NCBI RefSeq assembly: GCF_039523175.1
Contig: NZ_BAAAEU010000028.1
Span: 1-64,000 of the forward strand
DNA: 64,000 nt
Direction: 5' to 3'
Origin: Dokdonella_A soli
GTDB taxonomy: Bacteria; Pseudomonadota; Gammaproteobacteria; Xanthomonadales; Rhodanobacteraceae
How positions within the stretch are numbered: the stretch's first letter is position 1; every line of letters begins with the position of its first letter. Below the pieces are notes generated by a model. It was not told the origin of the DNA. It searched no databases and saw only the letters and a list, made by a program, of their open reading frames with translations. Below are positions 52,245 through 62,648 of the stretch, one piece after another. Made by a program: the position numbers and the translations under genes.

Positions 52245-52844
52245 TCAAGGATGGAACTTCTCGTGACGCGCCAGCATCTGCACGAGCTGCGCGATGCGCC
52301 GCGCACGCGTCTCGGGTTTCACAGCGGTCTGGACCCGGAACAAAACCGAGTACCTGTTCGTCTTGTCGAGCGTCGCGAAGAAGTCGCGCGCGCGCGGGTT
52401 CGCGTCGAGTGCCGCGGCAAGGTCGTCGGGCACGACCGAACGGCGGGCGCCGTCATAGGCCGCATCCCAGCGGCCATCGTGCCTGGCGCGTTCGATCTCG
52501 GCCAGGCCGGCGGCGGCCATCTTGCCGGCGTCGACCAAGGCGAGCGCCTTGTCCTTGTTGATCTTCGACCAAATGCTCTTCGCCGATCGGCGCGTGAAGC
52601 GCTGCAACCAGAACTGCTCGTCGAGCGCCTTTTTCTGGCCGTCGATCCATCCATGACAGAGCGCGATCTCGATCGCTTCGTCGTAGGAGACCGACATGGC
52701 CCCCGCGCCCTTTTTCGCGAATTTCAGCCATAAACCAGGCGAAGAGGCATGGTTCTTTTTCAGCCACGCAGCCCAATCGCGCTGGCGTTCGAAGTATCCG
52801 ATCTGCAGCGGCTGCTCGCTGGTAGTGACGGGCTTCGTCGCCAT
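52245..52844 (-). CDS. YdeI/OmpD-associated family protein
   Basis: 199-residue protein of the YdeI family. Characteristic motifs are WAAWLKKNHASSPGLWLKFAKK near the N-terminus, EAIEIALCHGWIDGQKKALDE, and WSKINKDKALALVDAGKMA. A C-terminal helical region includes ARRIAQLVQMLARHEKFHP. Homologues are annotated as bacteriocin- or OmpD-associated, without a proven function. The start at 52844 is the first ATG before family similarity. It is transcribed after the MBL-fold gene, 34 bases away. Confidence 0.88.
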   Translation of the reverse strand: MATKPVTTSEQPLQIGYFERQRDWAAWLKKNHASSPGLWLKFAKKGAGAMSVSYDEAIEIALCHGWIDGQKKALDEQFWLQRFTRRSAKSIWSKINKDKALALVDAGKMAAAGLAEIERARHDGRWDAAYDGARRSVVPDDLAAALDANPRARDFFATLDKTNRYSVLFRVQTAVKPETRARRIAQLVQMLARHEKFHP

Positions 52845-52878
52845 CGCGCGGTCCTCGGGGATTGTAAGCAGGCGGATG

Positions 52879-53655
52879 TTACGCGAGGCTGGCGATAGGC
52901 GTGGCGGCGCCGGGCTGCAGCCAGCGCAGGCGCGCATCGAGTCCGCTTGCGCGGAATGCGTCGTCGATTTCACGCCTCGATTCCGAGAAGTGTGCCCACC
53001 CCTCGTAGTGCAGCGGCACGACGATGGCCGTCGGGAAAGCGCGTGTGAATTCGACGCCTTCCGTCGCGGTGAAGGTCAGATGCGAAGGACCGGCGACGGC
53101 GACGTGTGCAGCGCCCATGTTCAGCACCGCGACCGTGACCGGAAAGCGCCGCGCGACCTCGGCAACGCCGTCATACCAGACAGTGTCTCCGGATACGTAG
53201 ATCGTTTCGCTGGACGGATCTTCGAGGCGTTGCAGGACGAAGCCGATCACCGGGCCGCGATCGCCATCGACCGGGCCGTGCCGCGCCGGCGTCGCGGTGA
53301 TGCGCAGCGTGCCGCCGTCGGGCAGCGCAAGTTCATGCGTCTGCCAGGGGACAAGGCCGCGGGTAGGTGCGCCGAGTCGTTCTGCGCCCGCCTGCGTCGT
53401 GAGCACGGTCGCGACGTCGGACAGCATCGCGCGACCGGACGTATCGAGGTTGTCGAAGTGATGGTCGTGGCTCAGCAACACCACGTCGACGTGGCCGACG
53501 CTCGCGCGCGTGATCGCCGGGTCCTGCGTCTTGAACAGCGAATATGCGGCTGCTTGGTATTCGCCGCCGGGAGGGTCGAACGTGGGATCGGTCAGAATGC
53601 GCAGGCCGGCGATTTCGATCAGGGCGGTCGGGCCGCCGATGTAGGTCATCTTCAT
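52879..53655 (-). CDS. MBL-fold metal-dependent hydrolase (UlaG-like)
   Basis: 258-residue metallo-beta-lactamase-fold protein. The metal motif reads SHDHHFDNLD (H63-D-H65-H66-F-D68-N69), a one-residue variant of H-x-H-x-D-H seen in a UlaG-related subgroup. Other elements are ARHGPVDGDRGPVIGF with the next histidine, IYVSGDTVWYDG with the bridging aspartate, and VVPLHYEGWAHF with the last histidine. Its substrate is unknown. The start may be 53655 or 53649 (MKMTYIGG). It is divergent from the PQQ dehydrogenase across 139 bases. Confidence 0.87.
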   Translation of the reverse strand: MKMTYIGGPTALIEIAGLRILTDPTFDPPGGEYQAAAYSLFKTQDPAITRASVGHVDVVLLSHDHHFDNLDTSGRAMLSDVATVLTTQAGAERLGAPTRGLVPWQTHELALPDGGTLRITATPARHGPVDGDRGPVIGFVLQRLEDPSSETIYVSGDTVWYDGVAEVARRFPVTVAVLNMGAAHVAVAGPSHLTFTATEGVEFTRAFPTAIVVPLHYEGWAHFSESRREIDDAFRASGLDARLRWLQPGAATPIASLA

Positions 53656-53794
53656 GGAGTTCCAATTCCCGGGTGGACACGCGAACAGCGGCGATCGATG
53701 CGGTCCCGCCTGCGTCATCGGCCGTCCCCTTCGTCACGCGGAAGTTGTCGGGGCCGGTCGGGCGGAATTCAATAGCGCCGAAAAGGAGAATCCC

Positions 53795-55758
<1,964 letters not shown>

Positions 55759-55762
<4 letters not shown>

Positions 55763-56184
55763 ACGCGACCTTGCTCTATCGCATTGCAGCGGTTCTGCTC
55801 GTTCTGTTTACGCTGGGACACACGATCGGCTTCCTGCATTTCGTTGCGCCGACGCCGGAAGCGCGTGCGGTGCACGACGCGATGTACGGCGTCACCTTCC
55901 TCGCGCAGGGAAGCACTCGCACGTATGGCGCGTTCTACGAAGGCTTCGGCCTGAACGTTTCGGTATATCTGGTGTTTTCCGTGTTCCTGGCCTGGCATCT
56001 GGGCCAGCTCGCACGGACGCGGCCCGAAGCGATCGGCTGGCTCGGCTGGGCCTTCTGCACCACGCAGATAGCGGGACTCGTGCTGGCCTGGATCTATTTC
56101 TTCATCGTGCCGGTGATCTTTTCCGCGCTCGTGGCCTTGTGCCTCGGGGCCGCTGCGTGGCTGGTCAGGAAACCACTGGCCTGA
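55759..56184 (+). CDS. Four-helix membrane protein coupled to the PQQ dehydrogenase
   Basis: 141-residue inner-membrane protein with four hydrophobic segments (residues about 7-27, 60-80, 93-113, 116-135). I do not recognise the family; the N-terminus TLGHTIGFLHFV resembles small DoxX-like or LIC-type proteins. Its start overlaps the dehydrogenase stop (ATGA), implying translational coupling. A role as membrane anchor or quinone-linked partner for the periplasmic enzyme is plausible but unproved. It does not look like the N-terminal membrane domain of glucose dehydrogenase Gcd. Confidence 0.78.
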
Positions 56185-56207
56185 GGCGGAATCGGCGGCA
56201 GCGACGT

Positions 56208-56717
56208 TCAGTGGATGCCGACGCCCACGCCGAACCCGAAACTGAAATGCGGACCGTCGTCGGGGAAATTGGCCGGCCACAGCCGCAGCGCATCGCGCTG
56301 CAGCAGGGGATAGACGACGTCACGGTCGTCGATGCGGATGGCGCGCGTGCCTTCGATATGCCCGTGCACGGTCAGGAACCGCCCGGCCGGGTAGTCGAGC
56401 GCCTCGGCATAGCCGGGCAGCACGACGATGAAACGGCCCTCGGTCGGCGCGGACGGCTTCGGGCGCTGCGCGCGATCGAGCGGATACGCGACGACCTGTA
56501 CCTCGGTCGTATCGACTTGGTTGCGCACGGCGAGAATCTTGCCGCCCCAGACCACGTCGGCGCCGTGGTAGCGTTCCGGTGCGCCGGCGACTTCCGCCGG
56601 CGGCGCGGAGGCGGGCGGCGCGTCCTTGAACACCGGGGTGGCGCAGCCGGACAAAGTGGCGAGTGCCGCGGCAAGCAGCACAGCGTTGGGTCGAAACGAT
56701 GAGGGCAGGCGAAGCAT
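56208..56717 (-). CDS. Slp-family outer-membrane lipoprotein
   Basis: 169-residue Slp-family protein. The lipoprotein signal is LLAAALATLSGCATPVF, with the lipobox LSGC. The mature part has GADVVWGGKILAVRNQVDTTEVQVV and RFLTVHGHIEGT, which match the Slp fold. Slp is a carbon-starvation-induced, OM-associated lipoprotein, with an unclear role. A Gly/Phe-rich tail (FSFGFGVGVGIH) ends the protein. The start codon overlaps the divergent acetyltransferase start by two bases, leaving no room for a promoter. Confidence 0.85.
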   Translation of the reverse strand: MLRLPSSFRPNAVLLAAALATLSGCATPVFKDAPPASAPPAEVAGAPERYHGADVVWGGKILAVRNQVDTTEVQVVAYPLDRAQRPKPSAPTEGRFIVVLPGYAEALDYPAGRFLTVHGHIEGTRAIRIDDRDVVYPLLQRDALRLWPANFPDDGPHFSFGFGVGVGIH

Positions 56718-57165
56718 GGGCGAGCACCACGAGCGCACGGATGACGGACTTCTATTCTCCACGGATCGGACGCGGCTGGATATCGATGTGATTCACGGCT
56801 TCCTGAGCCGCGAGTCCTACTGGGTGCCGGGTATCCATCGCGAGCTGGTCGAGCGCAGCATCGCGAACTCGATCTGTTTCGGCGTGTACGACGGCACGAC
56901 GCAGTTGGGTTTCGCGCGCGTGGTGACCGACCGCGTCGGCTTCGCCTATCTGGCGGACGTGTTCGTCGCCGCCGAGGCGCGCGGCCGCGGCATCGGCAAG
57001 CGGCTGGTCGCGTTCGTGCTCGACCATCCGGACCTGCAGCGCGTGCGCCGCTTCATGCTGGCGACGCGTGACGCACATGACCTGTATGCACAATACGGTT
57101 TCACGCCGCTGGAGCATCCGCCGGGCTTCATGGAGCGCTACGACCCGGATGCGTTGTCGCGTTGA
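56716..57165 (+). CDS. GNAT acetyltransferase
   Basis: 149-residue GNAT-fold acetyltransferase. Visible features are LDIDVIHGFLSRESYWVPGIHRE, the central FVAAEARGRGIGKRLVAFVLDH with the acetyl-CoA pyrophosphate loop, and a C-terminal LYAQYGFTPLEHP. The substrate is unknown; the layout resembles small proteins such as YjhQ/YhhY-type enzymes. The ATG at 56716 shares bases with the divergent Slp start. The 3' end overlaps the convergent kinase gene by 28 bases. Confidence 0.85.
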   Translation: MGEHHERTDDGLLFSTDRTRLDIDVIHGFLSRESYWVPGIHRELVERSIANSICFGVYDGTTQLGFARVVTDRVGFAYLADVFVAAEARGRGIGKRLVAFVLDHPDLQRVRRFMLATRDAHDLYAQYGFTPLEHPPGFMERYDPDALSR

Positions 57166-59822
57166 GCCGGCGTCGCGCCGCCTGCCGCTTGCGCCCATGC
57201 ATGCGCCTGCGCGCTGCGCCAGTGTCCGGCACCGAGCGCCGCATCGAGGCGCGCGGCGGCGGAATCGAGCAGGGTGCGCGCCTCGCTGCCGCGGCCCTGC
57301 TGGCGCATCGCCTCGCCGAGCAGTGCGTCGTCGAGCGCAAGTTGCCACGCCGCGGGATCGAGATCGGCCGCGTCGCGAGCCCGCGCCAACTGCGCGTCGG
57401 CTGCGGCCGCGGCGGCAGCGTCGCGATATAACGCGAGTTCGGCCCGACTGCGCAGCGTGCGCGCCGACATCGGCGCGTCTGCGCGCTCCTGTGCGACGGC
57501 CTGCCCGATCGCGGCTGCGGCGCGGTCGAGGTCGGCGTCGTCGCGAGCGCCGCGCATCCACATCGCGGCGCGCCCGAGCGGCACGTTCAGGTGCGCCTTG
57601 CTGCGAGGCGAGAGTACTTTCGCGTAAAGCGCTTCGGTCTGTTTGAACTCGCGTTCGGCATTCTCCCGTAGGCCGAGATCGGCGTAGGCGCCGGCGCGAC
57701 GCAGGTGCAGTTGCGCGAAACGCAGGCCGGGTGGATCGGCGTGTGCATCGAGGATCGCCTGCGCGTCGTCGAGTACGCGCAGCGCATCGTCGGCACGGCC
57801 GAGTTCGAGCAGCACGCTCGCCTGCGAGATTTCCTGCTGGGCCAGACCGATCGATTCGCCGCTGGCCTCGCGCCGCAGGGCGATCGCCTGTGCGTATTCG
57901 TGCTCAGCCGCCTGCGTGAGACCGGCGTCGGCCATCGCGCTGGCGAGATTGCCTTGCGCGGTCGAATAATCCGCGCTGCGGCCGCGACCGGCATCCGTCA
58001 GGAGATCGAGCGCGCGACGGAACTCGATGATCGCTTCGCGCGGCCGTCCCGCGAAGGCGAGCACGTTCGCATAGTTGTTGTGCAGCGCGGACTGGCGGCT
58101 CGGATAGCCCCCGCCGACGTGGTCGATCACGTCGACCGCCTCGCGGCTCAAGGCAAGCGACTGTTCCAGTTCGACCGGATCGCGCGAGCGCATGCCGGCA
58201 TAGGACAGGCAGCGCCCGAGCGTGACGCGCTGGCTGCCCTGCAGTCGTCGCGCAGCAACGACGCCGCGGTCGAGCCAGCGGCGTGCATCCTCCAGCTTGT
58301 CCTGCGCGATCTGCGTCGCGCCGAGTTGGCACATCGCGTCGATCGTGGTCTCGTCCGGTTCCGCCGCCGGCTTGTCGGCGAGGCGCCGGAACGTGCGTTC
58401 GGCCTCGGCGTAGTCGCGCCGCTCGAGCTCGAGTTCACCGAGCACGCTCGACATCATCGCAAGCACGTCGCCGCGCATCGATGGTGCCTGTTCCAGTGCG
58501 GTAGCGGCGCGCGCGATCATTTCGCGCGGTTGTAGCGGCGCGTCGCCCTTCTTCTCGCTGAGCAGGCGCACGAGGAAATCGCGTGCGGCATCGTTGCGTT
58601 CGGCAAGGTACAGGGCGCTGTCGCGTTCGCGCACAGCGACGCGCGCTTGCCAGACGATACCAAGTGCGCCGAGCAGCAAGGCGGCCGTGAACGCGCTGCC
58701 GACGCCGACTGCGATCCGGTTGCGGCGCAGGAAACGGCGCGCGCGATAGCCGAATCCTGCGCTGCGTGCGCCGACCGGCCGCGATGCCGCTGCGTTGTCA
58801 AGGTCGACGAGCAATGCGTCGACGCTGGCATAGCGTTGCTCCGGTGCCTTCGCCAGCGCCTTCAACGCTATCGCGTCGAGGTCGCGCGAGCGCTCGCGTG
58901 CCGGCACACCGCCGGCCTCGTCCGGTAGCGTGCCCGTTGCGGGTGGCATTTCCTCGCAGATGCGCCGCACCAGGTCGGCCAGTGGCAGGTCGTGCGCATC
59001 GAGCGGCATGCGTCCGCAAAGCAGCAGGTAGAGCAGGGCGCCGAGCGCGTGCACGTCGGTGCGCGTCGTGATCGGTGCGCCGGTGAGCTGTTCGGGGGCG
59101 GCCGCGTTCGGTGTCAGCGCGTGCTGGGTGGTCTCGCCAGCGTGCGCGTCGAGCAGTTTGGCGATGCCGAAATCGAGCAGCTTCGCGTTATCTTGAGCGT
59201 CGACCAGCACGTTGGCCGGCTTGAGGTCGCGATGCACGACCAGGTTCGCATGCGCGTAGGCGACTGCTGCCGCGACCTGACGGAACACCGCGAGGCGCGC
59301 TTCGAGTGAAGGCGTCCGCTCGCGGCACCAGCGATCGAGCGCGACGCCGTCGACGAATTCGGTGGCGAGGAACGGTCGCCCGTCCGCGTCGACGCCGCCG
59401 TCGAGCAGGCGCGCGATGTGCGGATGCTCGAGTCGTGCGAGCAGTTCGCGTTCCTGCGTGAGGCGCTCGCCGAGGCCCGGGCGGTCGGCGCGGATGAACT
59501 TGATCGCGACCTGCCGGCGGAATGCGCCGTCCGCGCGCTCGGCCAGCCACACCTCGCCCATCCCGCCGCGCCCGAGCGGGCGCAGCAGGCGCCAGGTGCC
59601 GGCGAGCTGGTCCGCAGCCGGCGGCGGGCTCGCCGCCGGTTCGAGGAAGCCCGCCGAATTTTCGATCCCGACCAGCCAACTGGCGAGCCGGCGAGCTGCG
59701 TCGGGATCGTGCGCGGCGAGCTCGGCGAGCCTTGCAGTACGTGCATCGGCGTCGAGTTCCAATAACTCGTCGAGCCGCCGTTCCAGCTCCTGCGCCGCGT
59801 CCGATTCGCGTTGCACGCCCAT
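57138..59822 (-). CDS. Transmembrane Ser/Thr protein kinase with TPR extracytoplasmic domain
   Basis: 894-residue Hanks-type kinase. The catalytic domain shows the glycine loop GRGGMGEV (84-91), K108, the HRDLKPAN loop with D199, and D217-F-G. The activation-segment APE is present as AAPEQL. A transmembrane helix near residues 355-380 (IAVGVGSAFTAALLLGAL) is followed by a 500-residue helical region with TPR-like repeats. The start ATG shares its A with the sigma-factor stop (TGATG), so kinase and sigma factor are co-translated. This kinase/ECF arrangement is the ECF43-type pairing in which the kinase phosphorylates the sigma factor. Confidence 0.9.
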   Translation of the reverse strand: MGVQRESDAAQELERRLDELLELDADARTARLAELAAHDPDAARRLASWLVGIENSAGFLEPAASPPPAADQLAGTWRLLRPLGRGGMGEVWLAERADGAFRRQVAIKFIRADRPGLGERLTQERELLARLEHPHIARLLDGGVDADGRPFLATEFVDGVALDRWCRERTPSLEARLAVFRQVAAAVAYAHANLVVHRDLKPANVLVDAQDNAKLLDFGIAKLLDAHAGETTQHALTPNAAAPEQLTGAPITTRTDVHALGALLYLLLCGRMPLDAHDLPLADLVRRICEEMPPATGTLPDEAGGVPARERSRDLDAIALKALAKAPEQRYASVDALLVDLDNAAASRPVGARSAGFGYRARRFLRRNRIAVGVGSAFTAALLLGALGIVWQARVAVRERDSALYLAERNDAARDFLVRLLSEKKGDAPLQPREMIARAATALEQAPSMRGDVLAMMSSVLGELELERRDYAEAERTFRRLADKPAAEPDETTIDAMCQLGATQIAQDKLEDARRWLDRGVVAARRLQGSQRVTLGRCLSYAGMRSRDPVELEQSLALSREAVDVIDHVGGGYPSRQSALHNNYANVLAFAGRPREAIIEFRRALDLLTDAGRGRSADYSTAQGNLASAMADAGLTQAAEHEYAQAIALRREASGESIGLAQQEISQASVLLELGRADDALRVLDDAQAILDAHADPPGLRFAQLHLRRAGAYADLGLRENAEREFKQTEALYAKVLSPRSKAHLNVPLGRAAMWMRGARDDADLDRAAAAIGQAVAQERADAPMSARTLRSRAELALYRDAAAAAAADAQLARARDAADLDPAAWQLALDDALLGEAMRQQGRGSEARTLLDSAAARLDAALGAGHWRSAQAHAWAQAAGGATPAQRDNASGS

Positions 59823-60406
59823 CACTCGTTGCCCAGCGCCTGGTAGAGCCAGCCGCGCGCCTTCAGCCAGTCGCGCCGTACGGTGCTTTCCTCGATGCCG
59901 AGCAGATCGCCTATCTCGCTATCGCCGAGGCCGGCATAGAAGCGCAGGTAGACCACCTGCGCCAGGCGCGGGCGTTCCGCATCGAGGCGGTCGAGCGCCT
60001 CATTGATCTCGAGCAGGCGTTCCATTTCGCGCGCGTCGGGGTCGGCCACTTGGTCGAGCGCGCCGAGCGTATCGTGCGTGCCACCGCCGCCGCGCTTCTG
60101 GCGCAGGCGCGTGCGCGCGTAGTCGAGCAGCACTTGGCGCATCGCACGCGCGGCGATGCCGCAGAACTGCCGGCGGTCGGCGAACTCGGGCGGGGCCGCC
60201 TTGCTCAACTTCAGGAACGCTTCGTTGACCAGCGCGGTGGTCGACATCGTCTCGCCGGCACGCAGAGCGTACCGCTCGCGGTGCGCGACACGGCGCAGGT
60301 CCGCCTGCAACTGCTCGAACGCGCGCGGCAGGCTGTCGGCACGCCCGGCGAGCTCGCGCAGCACGGCGGTGACCTCGGTAAGGACGTCCTGATCGGCGGA
60401 CAGCAT
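59822..60406 (-). CDS. ECF sigma factor, kinase-linked (ECF43/TIGR02999 type)
   Basis: 194-residue sigma factor. Region 2 contains YALRAGETMSTTALVNEAFL, and region 4 has YLRFYAGLGDSEIGDLLGIE followed by STVRRDWLKARGWLY. In region 2.2 the usual acidic D-A-E-D is replaced by S55-T56-T57. In the Vibrio parahaemolyticus EcfP/PknT system, phosphorylation of a residue there by the partner kinase is needed for RNA polymerase binding. The kinase is the next gene. The ATG at 60406 is preferred to one at 60466. No classical anti-sigma factor is present. Confidence 0.9.
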   Translation of the reverse strand: MLSADQDVLTEVTAVLRELAGRADSLPRAFEQLQADLRRVAHRERYALRAGETMSTTALVNEAFLKLSKAAPPEFADRRQFCGIAARAMRQVLLDYARTRLRQKRGGGGTHDTLGALDQVADPDAREMERLLEINEALDRLDAERPRLAQVVYLRFYAGLGDSEIGDLLGIEESTVRRDWLKARGWLYQALGNE

Positions 60407-60530
60407 GGTGGCCCCGGCGCAGCCCTGATCCGCGAAGCGTAGCGCAATCCGTGCGCATGCATGCACGGATCAGCCACGGTTCGTCGTACAGATCAGGGTG
60501 CGGCGCGTGGGCGCTGCGTAGGAGGCAGTC

Positions 60531-62636
60531 ATGAAACACCCCGTTACCACTCGAGCCCGCCATGCGCGCCCGGCCGGCCTGCTCGTGCTGGCGGTGCTGG
60601 CGACCCAGGCGAGCGCGTTGACCTGGCCGAACCTCAGCGGCATCGGGCCGTGTCAGGGTACCCTGCAGGCGTGTATCGATTCGGCGGTCGCCGGCGACAC
60701 GGTGCAAGTGGGTTACGACCATTTGCTGCTGCCGGACGGCTACACCGCGATTGACGAGGACATCAGCATCGGCAAGTCGCTGACCCTGACCGCGGCCAGC
60801 GGCATCGATGCGGTATTCGCGCCCGGCCGCACGATCGTGGTGAACTCGCCCGGCAGTGGCGCCACCTCGGTCACCCTGCGCAATCTCGTGTTGCGTCACG
60901 CGCACGTGACGATCAACCATTTCTCCGACAGCGCCAGCAGCTATGCCGTCGACGGCCTGCGCATCATCGAGACCGACACGCCGGGCAATTGCGCGATCCG
61001 TTACTACGACTTCGGTAGCGGCGCGCCGCAATTCACCGTCGGCAACAGCGCGATCGAGCTGAACCATTCCGGCGTGTCGGCCTGCGCGTTGTTCGCGCAG
61101 GGCAACGGCGGCTCGTGGAGCGGCGCGTTTTCGGGCAATCGCATCCATGCAGCGAATGGCTCCGGCTCAGGCACCAGCCTGGTCCAGGTGCTCGGCAGTT
61201 CCGCCGGCACGTTCCGCATCAGCGCGAACCAGATCAGCGGCGGCGGCTATGCCGGCGGCATCGCGGTATCGCAATCGGCCGGCAGCGGCGCGAATGTCTG
61301 GTATGTCGACGACAACTACGTCAGCGGCGAGCGCGTGGCGCCGCTGAGCGGCTACGCCGGTATCCTCGTGCAGCCGCGGAACAGCGAGCTGCATGTCGTC
61401 AACAACACGGTGCGCGACGGAACGCAGGGCCTGTGGATCATGCCGCCGTCGGCCACGCCGGACAACACCAGCGGCGTGGTCGCGAACAACATCGTCGCGT
61501 TCCACAGCGGTTTCGGGCTCGCGATCAACGGCGGTCTCGCCGCGGTGGGCGAGCACAACAATCTCGTGTTCCACAACCTCGGCGGCGACACGACCGGCCC
61601 CAGCACGGTCGTCGCCGATCCGCAGTTCATGGGCGCACGCAATGCGCACGTATACGGCAGTTCGCCGGCGCGCGACGGCGGCAACAGCGCAGACGTGCCG
61701 GCATTCACGCTCGACGCGGACGGTGAGCGGCGCATTACCGGCCCGTCGGTCGACATCGGCGCGTTCGAATACAGCCTCGACCGCGGCTTCGTCCACGCCT
61801 CGCAGCCGGCCGATGCCTGCTGCAACTCGTCGCTGATCCAGTGGCAGGAGTTCGGCGACGGCGTCGGCGGCAACGAAACGATGCTGCTCACGCCGCACCA
61901 CGGCAACGGTAATCCGGTGCAGCTGGCGCAGAACCTCGGCAGCTGGCTGGTCAGCGATGCAGCGCCGCCGCTGTGGGCGCTGTTCCACGAGAACACCGGC
62001 GTCGCGATGCAGTCCGGCCGTGCCTTCAGCGTCTTCGCGCCTACCTATGGCTACACGCATTTTGTGCACACGACGACGCTGGCCAACATCACCGCCAACT
62101 ACACGCGCCTGCCGACGCTCGACGGTGGCGTCAGTGCACTCGCTTTCGTCACTCACAACTACAACCCCGGTTTCGTCGGCGGCACCTACCATGACCACCG
62201 AGTCGGGCTTGAGCGCGTCGGCGGCGACTGGTACATCCGCAACGAGGATCTCGCCGACATGCCGGTTGGCGTCTCGTTCAACGTCGTGGTCGCGCCGGTT
62301 TTCGCGAGCGCGAATGCGTGGCAGGTGATCGTGCCGTCGGCGACCGCCGGCGTGGCGCTGTCGCACCCGCTGCTCGACGACAATCCGTGCGCCGCACCGC
62401 AGGTGACGCGCGTCGACAATCCGTTCGATCCGGCGGTGGTTCTTGACGACGTGCCGTTCGCATTGCGCTACGCCGCCGGCTACGGTGGCGCCCCCGGGCA
62501 CTGGTCGATCGTTGCGGAGGGCAGCGGCTCGCCGGCATTCCCGGCCGGCGCCGGCTTCAACGTGATGGTGCCGGGCGCGCAGGCGGGAGCATGCCGCGAC
62601 AACGATCGCATCTTCGCGGACGGCTTCGACCCGTGA
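60531..62636 (+). CDS. Exported parallel beta-helix protein with IFADGFD tail (paralogue 2)
   Basis: 701-residue exported protein and paralogue of the gene at 43500. The signal peptide is GLLVLAVLATQASA. The cysteine motif IGPCQGTLQACIDSAVAGDT replaces the SSSCHSSLQGCIDAAASGDT of its relative. A beta-helix follows, with VTLRNLVLRHAHVTINHFS. The C-terminal domain has HPLLDDNPCAAPQVTRV, GHWSIVAEG and FNVMVPGAQAGACRDN, then the tail DRIFADGFDP. GTAGGAGGCAGTC precedes the ATG. It is divergent from the sigma factor gene and nearly abuts the antiporter, which runs in the opposite direction. Confidence 0.8.
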   Translation: MKHPVTTRARHARPAGLLVLAVLATQASALTWPNLSGIGPCQGTLQACIDSAVAGDTVQVGYDHLLLPDGYTAIDEDISIGKSLTLTAASGIDAVFAPGRTIVVNSPGSGATSVTLRNLVLRHAHVTINHFSDSASSYAVDGLRIIETDTPGNCAIRYYDFGSGAPQFTVGNSAIELNHSGVSACALFAQGNGGSWSGAFSGNRIHAANGSGSGTSLVQVLGSSAGTFRISANQISGGGYAGGIAVSQSAGSGANVWYVDDNYVSGERVAPLSGYAGILVQPRNSELHVVNNTVRDGTQGLWIMPPSATPDNTSGVVANNIVAFHSGFGLAINGGLAAVGEHNNLVFHNLGGDTTGPSTVVADPQFMGARNAHVYGSSPARDGGNSADVPAFTLDADGERRITGPSVDIGAFEYSLDRGFVHASQPADACCNSSLIQWQEFGDGVGGNETMLLTPHHGNGNPVQLAQNLGSWLVSDAAPPLWALFHENTGVAMQSGRAFSVFAPTYGYTHFVHTTTLANITANYTRLPTLDGGVSALAFVTHNYNPGFVGGTYHDHRVGLERVGGDWYIRNEDLADMPVGVSFNVVVAPVFASANAWQVIVPSATAGVALSHPLLDDNPCAAPQVTRVDNPFDPAVVLDDVPFALRYAAGYGGAPGHWSIVAEGSGSPAFPAGAGFNVMVPGAQAGACRDNDRIFADGFDP

Positions 62637-62648
62637 GCCGCGCGGGGA

